Assembly: GCA_019509785.1 (NCBI GenBank)
Contig: JAEKLQ010000023.1
Span: 62,001 to 126,000, forward strand
Source of the DNA: Fibrobacterota bacterium
Lineage (GTDB): Bacteria > Fibrobacterota > Fibrobacteria > UBA11236
DNA length: 64,000 nt
Reading direction: 5' to 3'
The notes under the pieces were generated by a model, which saw nothing but the letters and a program-made list of their open reading frames with translations, made no database searches and was not told the origin of the DNA. Numbering within the stretch: the first letter of the stretch is position 1; each line of letters opens with the position of its first letter. Positions 48,922-57,626 of the stretch are shown here, in pieces. Both the position numbers and the translations under genes were made by a program.

Positions 48922-50052
48922 ATGCCGCGCCCGTCCATCCGCATCCTGCACATCATCCAATCGCTGGGAATAGGCGGGATGGAAAACCGCATCGCCCGCC
49001 TGGCCGGCGGGCTTGATCGCGGGCGTTTCGCGGTGGAGGTGCTGAGCTTCCGCCCGCCGCAAAGCGGCCGCCTGGAATTGCCTCCCGGCACCCCCCACCA
49101 TTATTTCCCCGTCCCCTCCGGCCTGCATCCCCTGCGCATCCTCCGGCTGGCGCGCTTCATACGCGCGGGCGGTTATACCGCGGTGCACACCCATAACTGG
49201 TCGACCATGTTTTATGGCATAACGGCGGCCTGGTTGGCGCGCCGCCCGGTCATCCTGCACGGCGAACATGGCTTGAACCGGTCCGACCTGGCCGGCATCC
49301 CTTGGAAGCGGCTATGGGCCCAGCGCATCCTCTGCCGCATGGCCGACGCCATCGTCCCCGTGAACGGCGTCATCGCCGCCTACGTATGCAAGCATTGGCG
49401 GCTGGCCGCCGGTATCCCGCGCGTGATTCCCAACGGCGTCGATTTGTCGCGCTTCCATGCCAAGGAAACGCGCGGCGACTCCGCACGCGACCCGGCGCGA
49501 TTCGAGATGGGGATGGTGGGGCGGCTGGACGAGGTCAAGGATATCGGTTGCGCGCTCCGGGCGCTCCAAAGGCTCAAAGCCGCGGGCCAAGCCGGGGGCA
49601 TGCGCCTGACCCTGGTGGGAGACGGGCCGTTGCAGGCCAAGCTGGCCGATGAGGCCCGCGCCATGGGCGTTGCGGAAATGGTGGACTTCGCCGGCGCCCG
49701 CGCCGACGTACCTGCCTGGTACGGCCGTTTCGACCTGTACCTGAATACTTCCGTCTACGAAGGCATGAGCAATACCCTGCTGGAAGCGATGGCCTGCGGC
49801 CTGCCGCTGATCGCTTCCCGCGTTCCCGGCAATGCCGCTTGGCTGGCCGAGGGGGAGAACGCGAGGTTTTTCGAAAGCGGCGACGATGCGGCCTTGGCCG
49901 CGGCCATCCTGGCTTTGCGGGACGACCCGGCCTCCCGGGCGGAAATGGGACGGCGCAACCGTGCGAAGGTCGAGAAGGAATATGATAATAGGCGGTTCCT
50001 CGCAACCTATGCCGGACTTTACACGGAATTATCGGGCCATGCCGCAAGCTAG
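48922..50052 (+). CDS. Sugar transferase, PEP-CTERM/EpsH1 system, second type (GT4)
   Basis: A 376-residue GT4 glycosyltransferase fitting TIGR03088: ILHIIQSLGIGGMENRIARLA at the start, VHTHNWSTMFYG, LHGEHGLNRSDLAG, then VIPNGVDLSRF and the C-domain MGMVGRLDEVKDIG. The acidic E-x7-E donor motif is in EGMSNTLLEAMACGLPL. It likely extends the lipid-linked oligosaccharide on the inner face of the cytoplasmic membrane. It heads a run with the GNAT protein and another GT4. Confidence 0.88.
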   Translation: MPRPSIRILHIIQSLGIGGMENRIARLAGGLDRGRFAVEVLSFRPPQSGRLELPPGTPHHYFPVPSGLHPLRILRLARFIRAGGYTAVHTHNWSTMFYGITAAWLARRPVILHGEHGLNRSDLAGIPWKRLWAQRILCRMADAIVPVNGVIAAYVCKHWRLAAGIPRVIPNGVDLSRFHAKETRGDSARDPARFEMGMVGRLDEVKDIGCALRALQRLKAAGQAGGMRLTLVGDGPLQAKLADEARAMGVAEMVDFAGARADVPAWYGRFDLYLNTSVYEGMSNTLLEAMACGLPLIASRVPGNAAWLAEGENARFFESGDDAALAAAILALRDDPASRAEMGRRNRAKVEKEYDNRRFLATYAGLYTELSGHAAS

Positions 50053-50088
50053 GCCCGTCGGGGCCGGTTGCATGGCCAGGAGGCGGAT

Positions 50089-51522
50089 ATGATTGAAGTG
50101 AGGTTGGCGGAAACCCAGGCGGAAAGGGACGCCCTTCTCGAGCCGGCGCGCGTATTGGCGCGGGAGGCGGAAAGCAACCTCACCTTCCATCAATTGCCCG
50201 TGCCCATGGCCTGGTGGAAGCAATTCCATAGCGAACCCGGAGAGGGCGATTTCGGGAGCAAGCGCATGCGCAATTTCCTGGGCATGCGCAGCCGCCTGGA
50301 AGAATGCTTTTTCGCAGCGGCGGAATCCGACGGCAAGTTGGTAGGCCTGGCCCCGCTCGCGGTCTTTTCCGTCACCGTGAAATCCAACGCCCCTCCCCTT
50401 AAGGTGCTCTGCTTTTGCGCCGACTCGGTCACGGTCTTCTACCAGGATCTGCTGATCCACCCGGGTAACCGCGAAGATACCCTCGCGGCCTTGCTGGATT
50501 TCCTGTGCGCGCATGCCGAGAAGCAGAACATGCTGCTTTTCCTCGGGTACATCCCGGAGGATTCGCCCAATCTTCCCGGCTTGAAAAAGGCCGCGGAGGC
50601 GCGCTTGCAGGCGGGCTGGAAAGGCGGCCTGGTCACCAACCGCTATCGCGGCGGCGTATATCCCTGGACCTTGCATCCCTTGGACTCGGCGCTGGCGGGG
50701 CTTAAGGAAACCGTCCCGGCCGATGCGGCGTTGTGCGAATCGATCGAGGCGCTCAAGGAAAAGCTAGGGAAGCAAGGCCCCACCTTGCTGACCTTCCAGG
50801 CCACGCGCAAAGGCCTGGAGCAGGAACTGGAATCCTTACTTGGCCGCATCCCGGCGGAGGGCGCTCCCGGCGAGGCGGCCCGCAAAGCGCGCGAGGCCAT
50901 CGCATCCGACGTGATCATCTACCCGCATCTGAAGCTGCCCGCATCGGTGGAAGAGTTCCAGCAAACCTTGAGCTCCAGTCGCCGCTATTATTTCCGCCGC
51001 TACCTGAAGAAATTCCTGGAGGCGAACGGCTCCTTCGAAGACATCGCCCCCGCGGACCTGTCCAGCGCGGACGTGGAAGAATACTTGGCCTTGCATCGGC
51101 AGCGTTGGGGCAGCGACTCGGTGGCGGTAAACGATTCCACCATCGATTTCCACCGGCAGATAGCGATGGAAGGGGCTAAGATCGGTATATTCCATCTGTT
51201 TTTCGCCAAAGTGGAAGGCCGCCGCATCGCGGCCCATGCCTGCTTTGACATCGGCAACCGCCGGGAGTACTTTTTTTCCGGCCGCACTCCAGAGCTGGAA
51301 GACCTCCGGGCCGGCAAGCTGCTGGTCATGCATACCGTACAGGACGCCATCGCCAAGGGATTCAAGTTCTATGATTTCGGGTATGGCGGCGACGAATATA
51401 AAAGCGAATTCACCCGGACGCATCGGTTGGCCAAGTCGCTATTCCTGGCGAAGGACGGGGCTTTGCTCGATCTGGAAAAGATCTTCCCGAAATACGAATA
51501 CATGTCCTTGGAAAGCGCGTAA
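50089..51522 (+). CDS. GNAT/BioF2-like acyltransferase, CelD-related
   Basis: A 477-residue protein. The C-terminal part, from about residue 290, is a BioF2-like GNAT domain: SSSRRYYFRRYLKKFLEANG, LALHRQRWG, then IAAHACFDIGNRREYFFSGR and FYDFGYGGDEYKSEF. The N-terminal 280 residues have a related but diverged fold (LAPLAVFSVTVKSN). Such proteins occur in cellulose and exopolysaccharide loci and probably acylate sugars. The ATG at 50089 is chosen for AGGAGG 5 bases upstream. It ends 2 bases before the next GT4. Confidence 0.78.
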   Translation: MIEVRLAETQAERDALLEPARVLAREAESNLTFHQLPVPMAWWKQFHSEPGEGDFGSKRMRNFLGMRSRLEECFFAAAESDGKLVGLAPLAVFSVTVKSNAPPLKVLCFCADSVTVFYQDLLIHPGNREDTLAALLDFLCAHAEKQNMLLFLGYIPEDSPNLPGLKKAAEARLQAGWKGGLVTNRYRGGVYPWTLHPLDSALAGLKETVPADAALCESIEALKEKLGKQGPTLLTFQATRKGLEQELESLLGRIPAEGAPGEAARKAREAIASDVIIYPHLKLPASVEEFQQTLSSSRRYYFRRYLKKFLEANGSFEDIAPADLSSADVEEYLALHRQRWGSDSVAVNDSTIDFHRQIAMEGAKIGIFHLFFAKVEGRRIAAHACFDIGNRREYFFSGRTPELEDLRAGKLLVMHTVQDAIAKGFKFYDFGYGGDEYKSEFTRTHRLAKSLFLAKDGALLDLEKIFPKYEYMSLESA

Positions 51523-51524
51523 GG

Positions 51525-52772
51525 GTGGCTAAGCGTGTTCTCATCATCGCTTTCCATTTCCCCCCCATCCAAGGCAGCAGCGGTTTTTTGCGCACGCTCA
51601 AGTTCGCCCGCTACCTGCCGGACTACGGCATCGAGCCGACGGTGCTTACGGTGAACCCCCGGGCTTACGTGGCCGTGGATCCCAAACCGGTGAACCAGTT
51701 GCCCGCCGGAGTGGAAGTGCATCGCAGCTTCGGATTGGACGCGCAGAAGCACATGGGCATAGCCGGGCGTTACCCCGCCTTCCTGGGCATTCCCGACAAG
51801 CATGCCTCCTGGATCCCCGCCGCCGTGCTGGACGGCAAACGCCTGATCCGCAAAAAGAGGATCGAAGCCATCTACTCCACCTATCCCATCCCCAGCGCGC
51901 ACGTCATCGGCCATGCGCTGGCCAAATGGACGGGCTTGCCCTGGGTGGCCGACTTCCGCGATCCGATGTGGGACGAATTCCTGGAAGTGCCCAAGCCCGT
52001 GTTGTGGGCGCGCAAGCGCATCGAAGCCGCCGCCATACGCAAGTGCACGCAGGCTTTGACCACCACGCAAGGCATCGCCGATCTTTTCTACCGACGCTAT
52101 CCCGAACTGCCCAAAGAAAAGCTCACCGTCATCTCCAACGGCTTCGACGAGAACGATTTCTCCCGGCTGCCGCCGCACTCGGGCGCGCGCGCGCCCGGTC
52201 CCGTGACTCTGACGCATGCGGGCCTCCTGGAACAAGTCGATCGCGACCCGGTGCCTTTCTTCCGCGGCATTAAGCTGGCCATCGATCGCGGCGGCATCCG
52301 CCGCGAACAACTGCAAGTCAATCTGATGGGCACGGGCAACGATGCCATCTACCAAAAGGAAATCGCCGATCTGGGCCTGGGCGACGTGGTCCGGCTGAAG
52401 TCGCCGGTGCCTTACGCGCAAGCCATCGACATCATGTCCGCGTCGGACATCCTCTTGCTTTTCCAAGGGCCCAGCTGCGAAGCGCAGATTCCCGCCAAGC
52501 TGTACGAATACATGCGCGTTGGCCGCCCCATCCTCGCCTTGACCACCCATGAGGGCGAAACCGGCCGCTTGGTGAAAGAGACCGCCTCCGGAACGGTGGT
52601 GCGGCCGGAAGATCCCGAACCGATCGCGCGGGCCGTCACCGAATGGGTGCGTGCGGTGCAAGCGGGCCAGGCTTTGCCCGCCGCCAGCGCCGGGACCGCG
52701 CGCGGATTTTCGCGCCAGAACCAGGCCCAGCGTCTGGCCGGGATATTCGCCGGCCTCGGCAATGCCAAATGA
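51525..52772 (+). CDS. Glycosyltransferase family 4-like protein
   Basis: A 415-residue GT-B enzyme starting at GTG: LIIAFHFPPIQGSSGFLR with the extended N-terminal loop, VADFRDPMWDEF, then LTVISNGFDENDF and, in the donor domain, QIPAKLYEYMRVGRPILAL. This is the layout of exopolysaccharide GT4 enzymes related to those of Wzx/Wzy-type loci. The sugar cannot be told. It is 2 bases after the GNAT gene and so shares its transcript. Confidence 0.82.
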   Translation: MAKRVLIIAFHFPPIQGSSGFLRTLKFARYLPDYGIEPTVLTVNPRAYVAVDPKPVNQLPAGVEVHRSFGLDAQKHMGIAGRYPAFLGIPDKHASWIPAAVLDGKRLIRKKRIEAIYSTYPIPSAHVIGHALAKWTGLPWVADFRDPMWDEFLEVPKPVLWARKRIEAAAIRKCTQALTTTQGIADLFYRRYPELPKEKLTVISNGFDENDFSRLPPHSGARAPGPVTLTHAGLLEQVDRDPVPFFRGIKLAIDRGGIRREQLQVNLMGTGNDAIYQKEIADLGLGDVVRLKSPVPYAQAIDIMSASDILLLFQGPSCEAQIPAKLYEYMRVGRPILALTTHEGETGRLVKETASGTVVRPEDPEPIARAVTEWVRAVQAGQALPAASAGTARGFSRQNQAQRLAGIFAGLGNAK

Positions 52773-52821
52773 AACCGGAAACCGAAATCGAAAACACAGT
52801 CATCACCCATAAGGGATCCCC

Positions 52822-54252
52822 ATGCGCAACCTGATCCGACTTCTCGCTTTATGCTCACTGATAGGCGCGGCCTTCGCCGCCAAGGGCGGCCCCGCGGCCA
52901 AGCGGGCGGCCCCGGCCCGGAAGGCCGACGTCGCCCCGTTCTATTGGTACTACTACGCCGTGGACTCCAGCCATCAGGACGGCAAGGAGATCGGGTTTTA
53001 TTCAAAGCTGCGTTACGCCCCGGACGGTAAGCTCAAGGTGGGTTATCGCGGGCATTACGACGTACGCTTCGCGGAGTTCGACGGCCGGAATTGGCAAAAG
53101 CAAACCATCGACACCGGGGCGGGATCCGACGCCAAGATCGACATGGCCTTGGACAAGGACGGCAATCCCCACATCATCTACCACGACTGGCAATACGCTT
53201 ACGTCTACTACGTCTGGTCGGACGGCCACGATTGGCACCGCAGCACGCTCGATACGCTCGGCAGCGGCGGCGGCTTCTACCAATTGTCGGCGCAGATGGA
53301 CGCCAACAACGTTTTCCATGCCATCTACACGGCCAAGTACCAGGACTACGCCAATCTTACCTACTCCTATCTGCCGGTAGGCGGGGAGCGCGTCGGGCCG
53401 ACCCGGCCCTGCGACTGCGGTCTCAGCGCGAAGTGGAACTCGATCACCTTCGATAAGAACGAGAAGCCCGTATTCGGCTTCTTCATCCATAACGGCGAGT
53501 ACCTGAACGTGACCTATATGGACGGGGGCCAATGGAAGAACCAGGCCGTGGATACCGCCGGGGGAACCGGCAAGTTGCCGGGATTCTACGCCTCCATCGC
53601 GCATGACACGGGCGATTCCTTCTACCTCTCCTACCAGGACAACGACAAGAAGGGCTTGTACATGGCGTATGGCACGCCGGGCGGAACCTGGACGGTGGAA
53701 AAGATCGATAGCATGCCCAGCTTCACCTATTTCACCACGCAAAGCGCCTTGGTCCTGGGCCCCGACCGCACCCCCTATGTGGTCTATCCCTGGGTCGAAT
53801 CCTCCGATGCCCTGGTCGCGACCAAGGCCAAGCTGAAGCTCGCGTACAAGAAGGACGGCCAATGGATCACCCAGACCGTCGACTCCGGCGAAGTGGTCGG
53901 CGAGTTCCCTTCCATCGCCATTTCCAAGGATGGCCTCCCGGCCATCACCTACGTCGATCGCAAGGGATTGACGCTGTGGTCGGCGATGGCGAGCAAGACC
54001 GCGCCTCCCGACACCAACAACAACGGCATCCCCGATTATAAGGAGCAGCCGTCGGGCATCAAGGCCATCGGGAGGCCGGGGAAAATCCTCGGGGGACGGC
54101 ACGGCAGGGGCGCCTTCTTCGACTCCAAAGGCCGGACCGTAGCGCCGAAAGGGCAAGCCGCGTCGGGCGCGCCTGCCGCGGGCAGATCCGCTACGGGCGC
54201 TTATTTCCAGGTCGAGGCCGGCAACGCGGTAAGCGAACCCCAAGCCCGTTAG
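52822..54252 (+). CDS. Secreted propeller-like protein with calcium-type motif
   Basis: A 476-residue exported protein with signal peptide (LLALCSLIGAAFA) followed by an Ala/Lys spacer and repeats of the kind D-G-x-P-x-I-x-Y (GNPHIIYHDW, EKPVFGFFIH, RTPYVVYPW, GLPAITYVD). These suggest a BNR/sialidase-like propeller without the Asp boxes. Near residue 395, DTNNNGIPDYKE is a thrombospondin-3-like calcium motif. The C-terminus is low-complexity and Gly/Ala-rich. No enzyme activity can be named. It may decorate or bind the exopolysaccharide. It lies 49 bases after the GT4 and 5 before the next gene. Confidence 0.65.
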   Translation: MRNLIRLLALCSLIGAAFAAKGGPAAKRAAPARKADVAPFYWYYYAVDSSHQDGKEIGFYSKLRYAPDGKLKVGYRGHYDVRFAEFDGRNWQKQTIDTGAGSDAKIDMALDKDGNPHIIYHDWQYAYVYYVWSDGHDWHRSTLDTLGSGGGFYQLSAQMDANNVFHAIYTAKYQDYANLTYSYLPVGGERVGPTRPCDCGLSAKWNSITFDKNEKPVFGFFIHNGEYLNVTYMDGGQWKNQAVDTAGGTGKLPGFYASIAHDTGDSFYLSYQDNDKKGLYMAYGTPGGTWTVEKIDSMPSFTYFTTQSALVLGPDRTPYVVYPWVESSDALVATKAKLKLAYKKDGQWITQTVDSGEVVGEFPSIAISKDGLPAITYVDRKGLTLWSAMASKTAPPDTNNNGIPDYKEQPSGIKAIGRPGKILGGRHGRGAFFDSKGRTVAPKGQAASGAPAAGRSATGAYFQVEAGNAVSEPQAR

Positions 54253-54257
54253 GCGCC

Positions 54258-56051
54258 ATGCGCGGATTCCTGGTCCTTTACTTTCCCGGCCAACCGGAGC
54301 CGGGCGGCGATAGCGCCGGCTTTTCCGGGCGGCTGGGGCGATGGATCGCCTCCTTCCCGCCGGGATCGCTGGAGTCGCATCAACGGCCGGGATTCGCCTG
54401 CCATCTCTTTTCCCGTTCCCCGGTTCCGCCGGGCCTCAACCAGGTGACGGCGGATTCGCCGGCGGGCTTCCGCCTGTTCGTAGGCCCGAAGGCGGGCTTG
54501 CAGGCCGGTTCCCTTCCGGAGATCCCCGACCACGGATTGGACGCGCTCGCCGCGCGCCGCAGCTTGTTCGGGGACGGCATGGAAACCACCGTGCTGCTCA
54601 GCCTGGACGCGCGCGACGGCTCCCTGGCGGTGAAAACCGATTTGCTCAACTCCACCTACGTCTATCACGCCCGCATCGGCGGCATGCTGGCCTTTTCCAA
54701 TTCCTCGCTCCTGCTGGCGCGGCTGACGGAAGCGGAGCCGGAACCGGAATCGCTTCTGGATTTCCTTTCCACCGGTTCGATTTACGGCAATCGCAGCCTG
54801 TTCCGCGGCATCACCACCTTGCGCCCTTCCTGCTTTTACAAATGGGAAAAGGGAAACGGGAAGGCGTTCGCGGAAAGCCGTCTCGAATACTGGAAGATGC
54901 GGGACATCGCTTTCGCTTCCTTGAGCCTGCGCGAGGGGAGCGATCGCATCCTCGCCGCCTTGGACGGCGAATTCGCATGGCTTAAGCGCAGCGGCGGCAA
55001 GTTCGTATTCGATCTCACGGGAGGCTACGACTCCCGCGCCAACGTGGGGATTGCCTTGCGTAGCGGCCTGCCCTTCCGCGCCACGGTTTCCGGCGACGAC
55101 CGGCACGAGGACGTGGTGCTGGCGCGCCGCATCAGCGAGCGTTACGGCATCGATCTCAAGGTGGCCCGGCCGTTGGATACCACGGACGGCGAGGAATTGC
55201 GCGCCATCCTGGAGCAGGCGGTCGCCTGCTGCGATGGCGAATACGATGCCTTGGAGTACGCCAACATCCTGCACATCCATACCCGGTATTTTTCCGAGGG
55301 CGAGGCCAGCGTACACGGGTCCACGGCGGACGTGGCCCGGAATTATTTCCTGCTGCCGGGATTCTACCGTCCCACGCCGGAAGGCGCGCTCGACCTCGAC
55401 GCTCTGATCGCCAAGAAGTTTTCCCCTTTCCTCGATCCCGCCCGCGTTTTCAAGTCCGACCTGGGCCGGGGCTGGGCCGCGCATATGCGCGACCAGATCG
55501 CCGCCTACGACGCGCCCGGTCTGCCCGCCTACGCGCGGCTCGACCTCGTCTACCTGCGCGTGCGCATGCAGTACTGGCAGGGGCGCATCGCCTCATCCAC
55601 CAATCGCGTCCATTCCAGTTTCACGCCGTGGACCCGCATCGACGTATTGGAAGCGATACTCTCAACGCGTTGGCAGGAGAAATCCGGCGGCATGCTGAGC
55701 CGGACCTTGCTACAGCGGATGCATCCCGGATTGGATGGCTTTCCCATGACCGGGGGGAATTTCCCCGGCATCGGCGCGGCCGCGGCGCTGCGAAGCCTCC
55801 CATCCCTGGCCGGTTTCTTCGCGGGTAAGGTGGCGAAACGGGTGTCCCGTTCGGTACACCCTCCGAGGCCCGCCCAACCTTTGGCCTCCTTGCAGAGCGA
55901 CGTAAACGCGGGCATCGGCAGGATCGAAAACCTTCTCCACCCCGATTTCATCGCCGCTTTGCGCCGCCAAGGGACGGATTCGCCACCGGCACTTTTGGTC
56001 TCGCGAATTTGGACGGTGCTTAAAGCTTATGATTGGAGTCGTAAAATCTGA
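54258..56051 (+). CDS. Asparagine synthase-like protein with degenerate glutaminase, copy 4
   Basis: A 597-residue protein starting MRGFLVLYFPG, with no Cys2 and no recognisable glutaminase residues in the first 190 residues. The synthetase domain keeps an altered pyrophosphate loop TGGYDSR (residues 253-259) within FVFDLTGGYDSRANVG, plus VHGSTADVARNYF in place of the usual SGDGGDE loop. This is the most diverged of the four homologues. It may use ATP to activate an acid for a different amine, or be non-amidating. It begins 5 bases after the propeller gene and has no Shine-Dalgarno sequence, so coupling is likely. Confidence 0.78.
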   Translation: MRGFLVLYFPGQPEPGGDSAGFSGRLGRWIASFPPGSLESHQRPGFACHLFSRSPVPPGLNQVTADSPAGFRLFVGPKAGLQAGSLPEIPDHGLDALAARRSLFGDGMETTVLLSLDARDGSLAVKTDLLNSTYVYHARIGGMLAFSNSSLLLARLTEAEPEPESLLDFLSTGSIYGNRSLFRGITTLRPSCFYKWEKGNGKAFAESRLEYWKMRDIAFASLSLREGSDRILAALDGEFAWLKRSGGKFVFDLTGGYDSRANVGIALRSGLPFRATVSGDDRHEDVVLARRISERYGIDLKVARPLDTTDGEELRAILEQAVACCDGEYDALEYANILHIHTRYFSEGEASVHGSTADVARNYFLLPGFYRPTPEGALDLDALIAKKFSPFLDPARVFKSDLGRGWAAHMRDQIAAYDAPGLPAYARLDLVYLRVRMQYWQGRIASSTNRVHSSFTPWTRIDVLEAILSTRWQEKSGGMLSRTLLQRMHPGLDGFPMTGGNFPGIGAAAALRSLPSLAGFFAGKVAKRVSRSVHPPRPAQPLASLQSDVNAGIGRIENLLHPDFIAALRRQGTDSPPALLVSRIWTVLKAYDWSRKI

Positions 56052-56204
56052 TTCGGATAAGACCTATCTTTTGATTCTGGCCCCGTTTTATGGGCCTCCC
56101 AAGGGCCAAATACCGCTTGACAAGAATGCCGATCCTGCCGAAAATATGATGTTACGAGTCTCACCGGGAAAATCGTTTTTTAAAATCGTCCGGAGGTAGG
56201 TTTT

Positions 56205-57572
56205 ATGCCTTCCAACCCAGCGCTCGGCCTCCTTTTCCTCGGCGTACTGGCCGCCTTTCCGGTAGCGGCCAAACCCAACCAAAAGCTCGCCGATCTTCCG
56301 GCGGATACCTGGTATACCGTCCAGAATTCCCAGATGTCGAAATACTGCCCCACCCCTTACGTGGGCGGGACCAACGGTTGCAAAGCCATTGTCCAATCCT
56401 GGAACGGGGGACTTTTCATTCCCGACACCAAGTCCATGCTCGTTTGGGGCGGCGGGCACGGCGACTATTACGGCAACGAGGTGTATGCCTTCAGCATCGA
56501 TTCCCTGGGCTGGACGCTCTTGACCCAGCCTTCCCGGACCTCGCCGCTCATCGATCAGGATCCCCTGCCGGACGGGAACCCGGTAGCGCGGCATACCTAT
56601 GATGACCTGGCCTACATCGGCCACGCCAAGAAGATGTTCGCCTACGGAGGCTCGCGGGCGGGTAACGGCTACGCTACTACGGTGACCTGGACCTTGGACA
56701 TCGCCTCGAAGGCCTGGAAGAACATGGCGCCCCCCGGTACCACTCCCCAAGGCGCTTGCTGCAACATGTCGTCGGATTACGACCCCGTGAGCAAGATGGT
56801 GCTGTTCCGGGATCCCTATTCCGTTTTCTCCTACGATTACGACGGCAACAAGTGGAGCAAGCTGTTGGATTGGAGCCATAGCTGGGGGCCCCAGAAGGGC
56901 GTGGTCGTACCCGCGCGCCGGTTGTATTTCACCATCGGCAGCGGGGAGTTCCTGGTTTACGACATCGCCGCGAAGAAGGACGTCAGCGCCAGCTGGAAAA
57001 CCACGGGAGGCGACTCCATCATCGCCGGGTACGGCCCCGGCATGGCCTATGACAGTAAAACGGACAAGCTGGTGGCCTGGAACGGGGGCGGGGTTTACGC
57101 GCTCGACCTGACCACCAAGGCATGGACGCGCATGTCCTCGACGGGAGCGCCGCCGGCGCAATCCCAATACGGGACCTACGGGCGTTTCCGCTATGTCCCC
57201 GAGGAGAACGTGTTCATCCTGGTGAACGATATCGAACAGAACGTTTCCTTCTACAAGTTGTCGGCGGGCCCGGGCACCTCCAATGGCGTGCGAATCCCCC
57301 ATCCCGCCGCGCCGGGCACGGGCATGCAAAAGCTGATCTTGGAACCCGGCCGCCCCGGGCAATGGCCCGCCTTGACCATCCCCCTGGACGGATCCAGAAG
57401 CCGGGTGGATGTGGGGATTTACGATACGCGGGGTCGGCTACAGACCCGCTTCGGCGACGTGCGCGCGGCGGGCCGGCTGATGCTCTCCTTGCCGGGAGGG
57501 AAAGGCGTTTACCTGGTGGAAGCGCATGCCTCGGGCAAGACTTTTTTCCGCGCCATGCTGACTTCGGGCTAA
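56205..57572 (+). CDS. Secreted kelch-type propeller with type IX-like C-terminal domain
   Basis: A 455-residue exported protein with signal peptide (LLFLGVLAAFPVAA). The body has kelch-like repeats: SMLVWGGGHGDYYGNEVYAF, KMFAYGGSRAGNGY, KMVLFRDPYSVFSY and KLVAWNGGGVYALDL. The final 70 residues (RVDVGIYDTRGRLQTRFG, then GVYLVEAHASGKTFFR) closely resemble type IX secretion C-terminal signals. GGAGGT is 10 bases before the ATG. The 153-base upstream gap is AT-rich but has no well-spaced promoter. Function unknown; kelch propellers include galactose-oxidase-like enzymes, but no copper ligands were identified. Confidence 0.7.
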   Translation: MPSNPALGLLFLGVLAAFPVAAKPNQKLADLPADTWYTVQNSQMSKYCPTPYVGGTNGCKAIVQSWNGGLFIPDTKSMLVWGGGHGDYYGNEVYAFSIDSLGWTLLTQPSRTSPLIDQDPLPDGNPVARHTYDDLAYIGHAKKMFAYGGSRAGNGYATTVTWTLDIASKAWKNMAPPGTTPQGACCNMSSDYDPVSKMVLFRDPYSVFSYDYDGNKWSKLLDWSHSWGPQKGVVVPARRLYFTIGSGEFLVYDIAAKKDVSASWKTTGGDSIIAGYGPGMAYDSKTDKLVAWNGGGVYALDLTTKAWTRMSSTGAPPAQSQYGTYGRFRYVPEENVFILVNDIEQNVSFYKLSAGPGTSNGVRIPHPAAPGTGMQKLILEPGRPGQWPALTIPLDGSRSRVDVGIYDTRGRLQTRFGDVRAAGRLMLSLPGGKGVYLVEAHASGKTFFRAMLTSG

Positions 57573-57626
57573 GGCCGAAGCCCGGCGCTCTCCGGAACCC
57601 TTTCCGCCTGCTTGCCTAGCCCGCGA

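Noticed and set aside
56117-56150. TTGACA ... TATGAT promoter before the kelch gene
   Set aside because: The spacer is 22 bases, too long for sigma-70; better-spaced alternatives match poorly.
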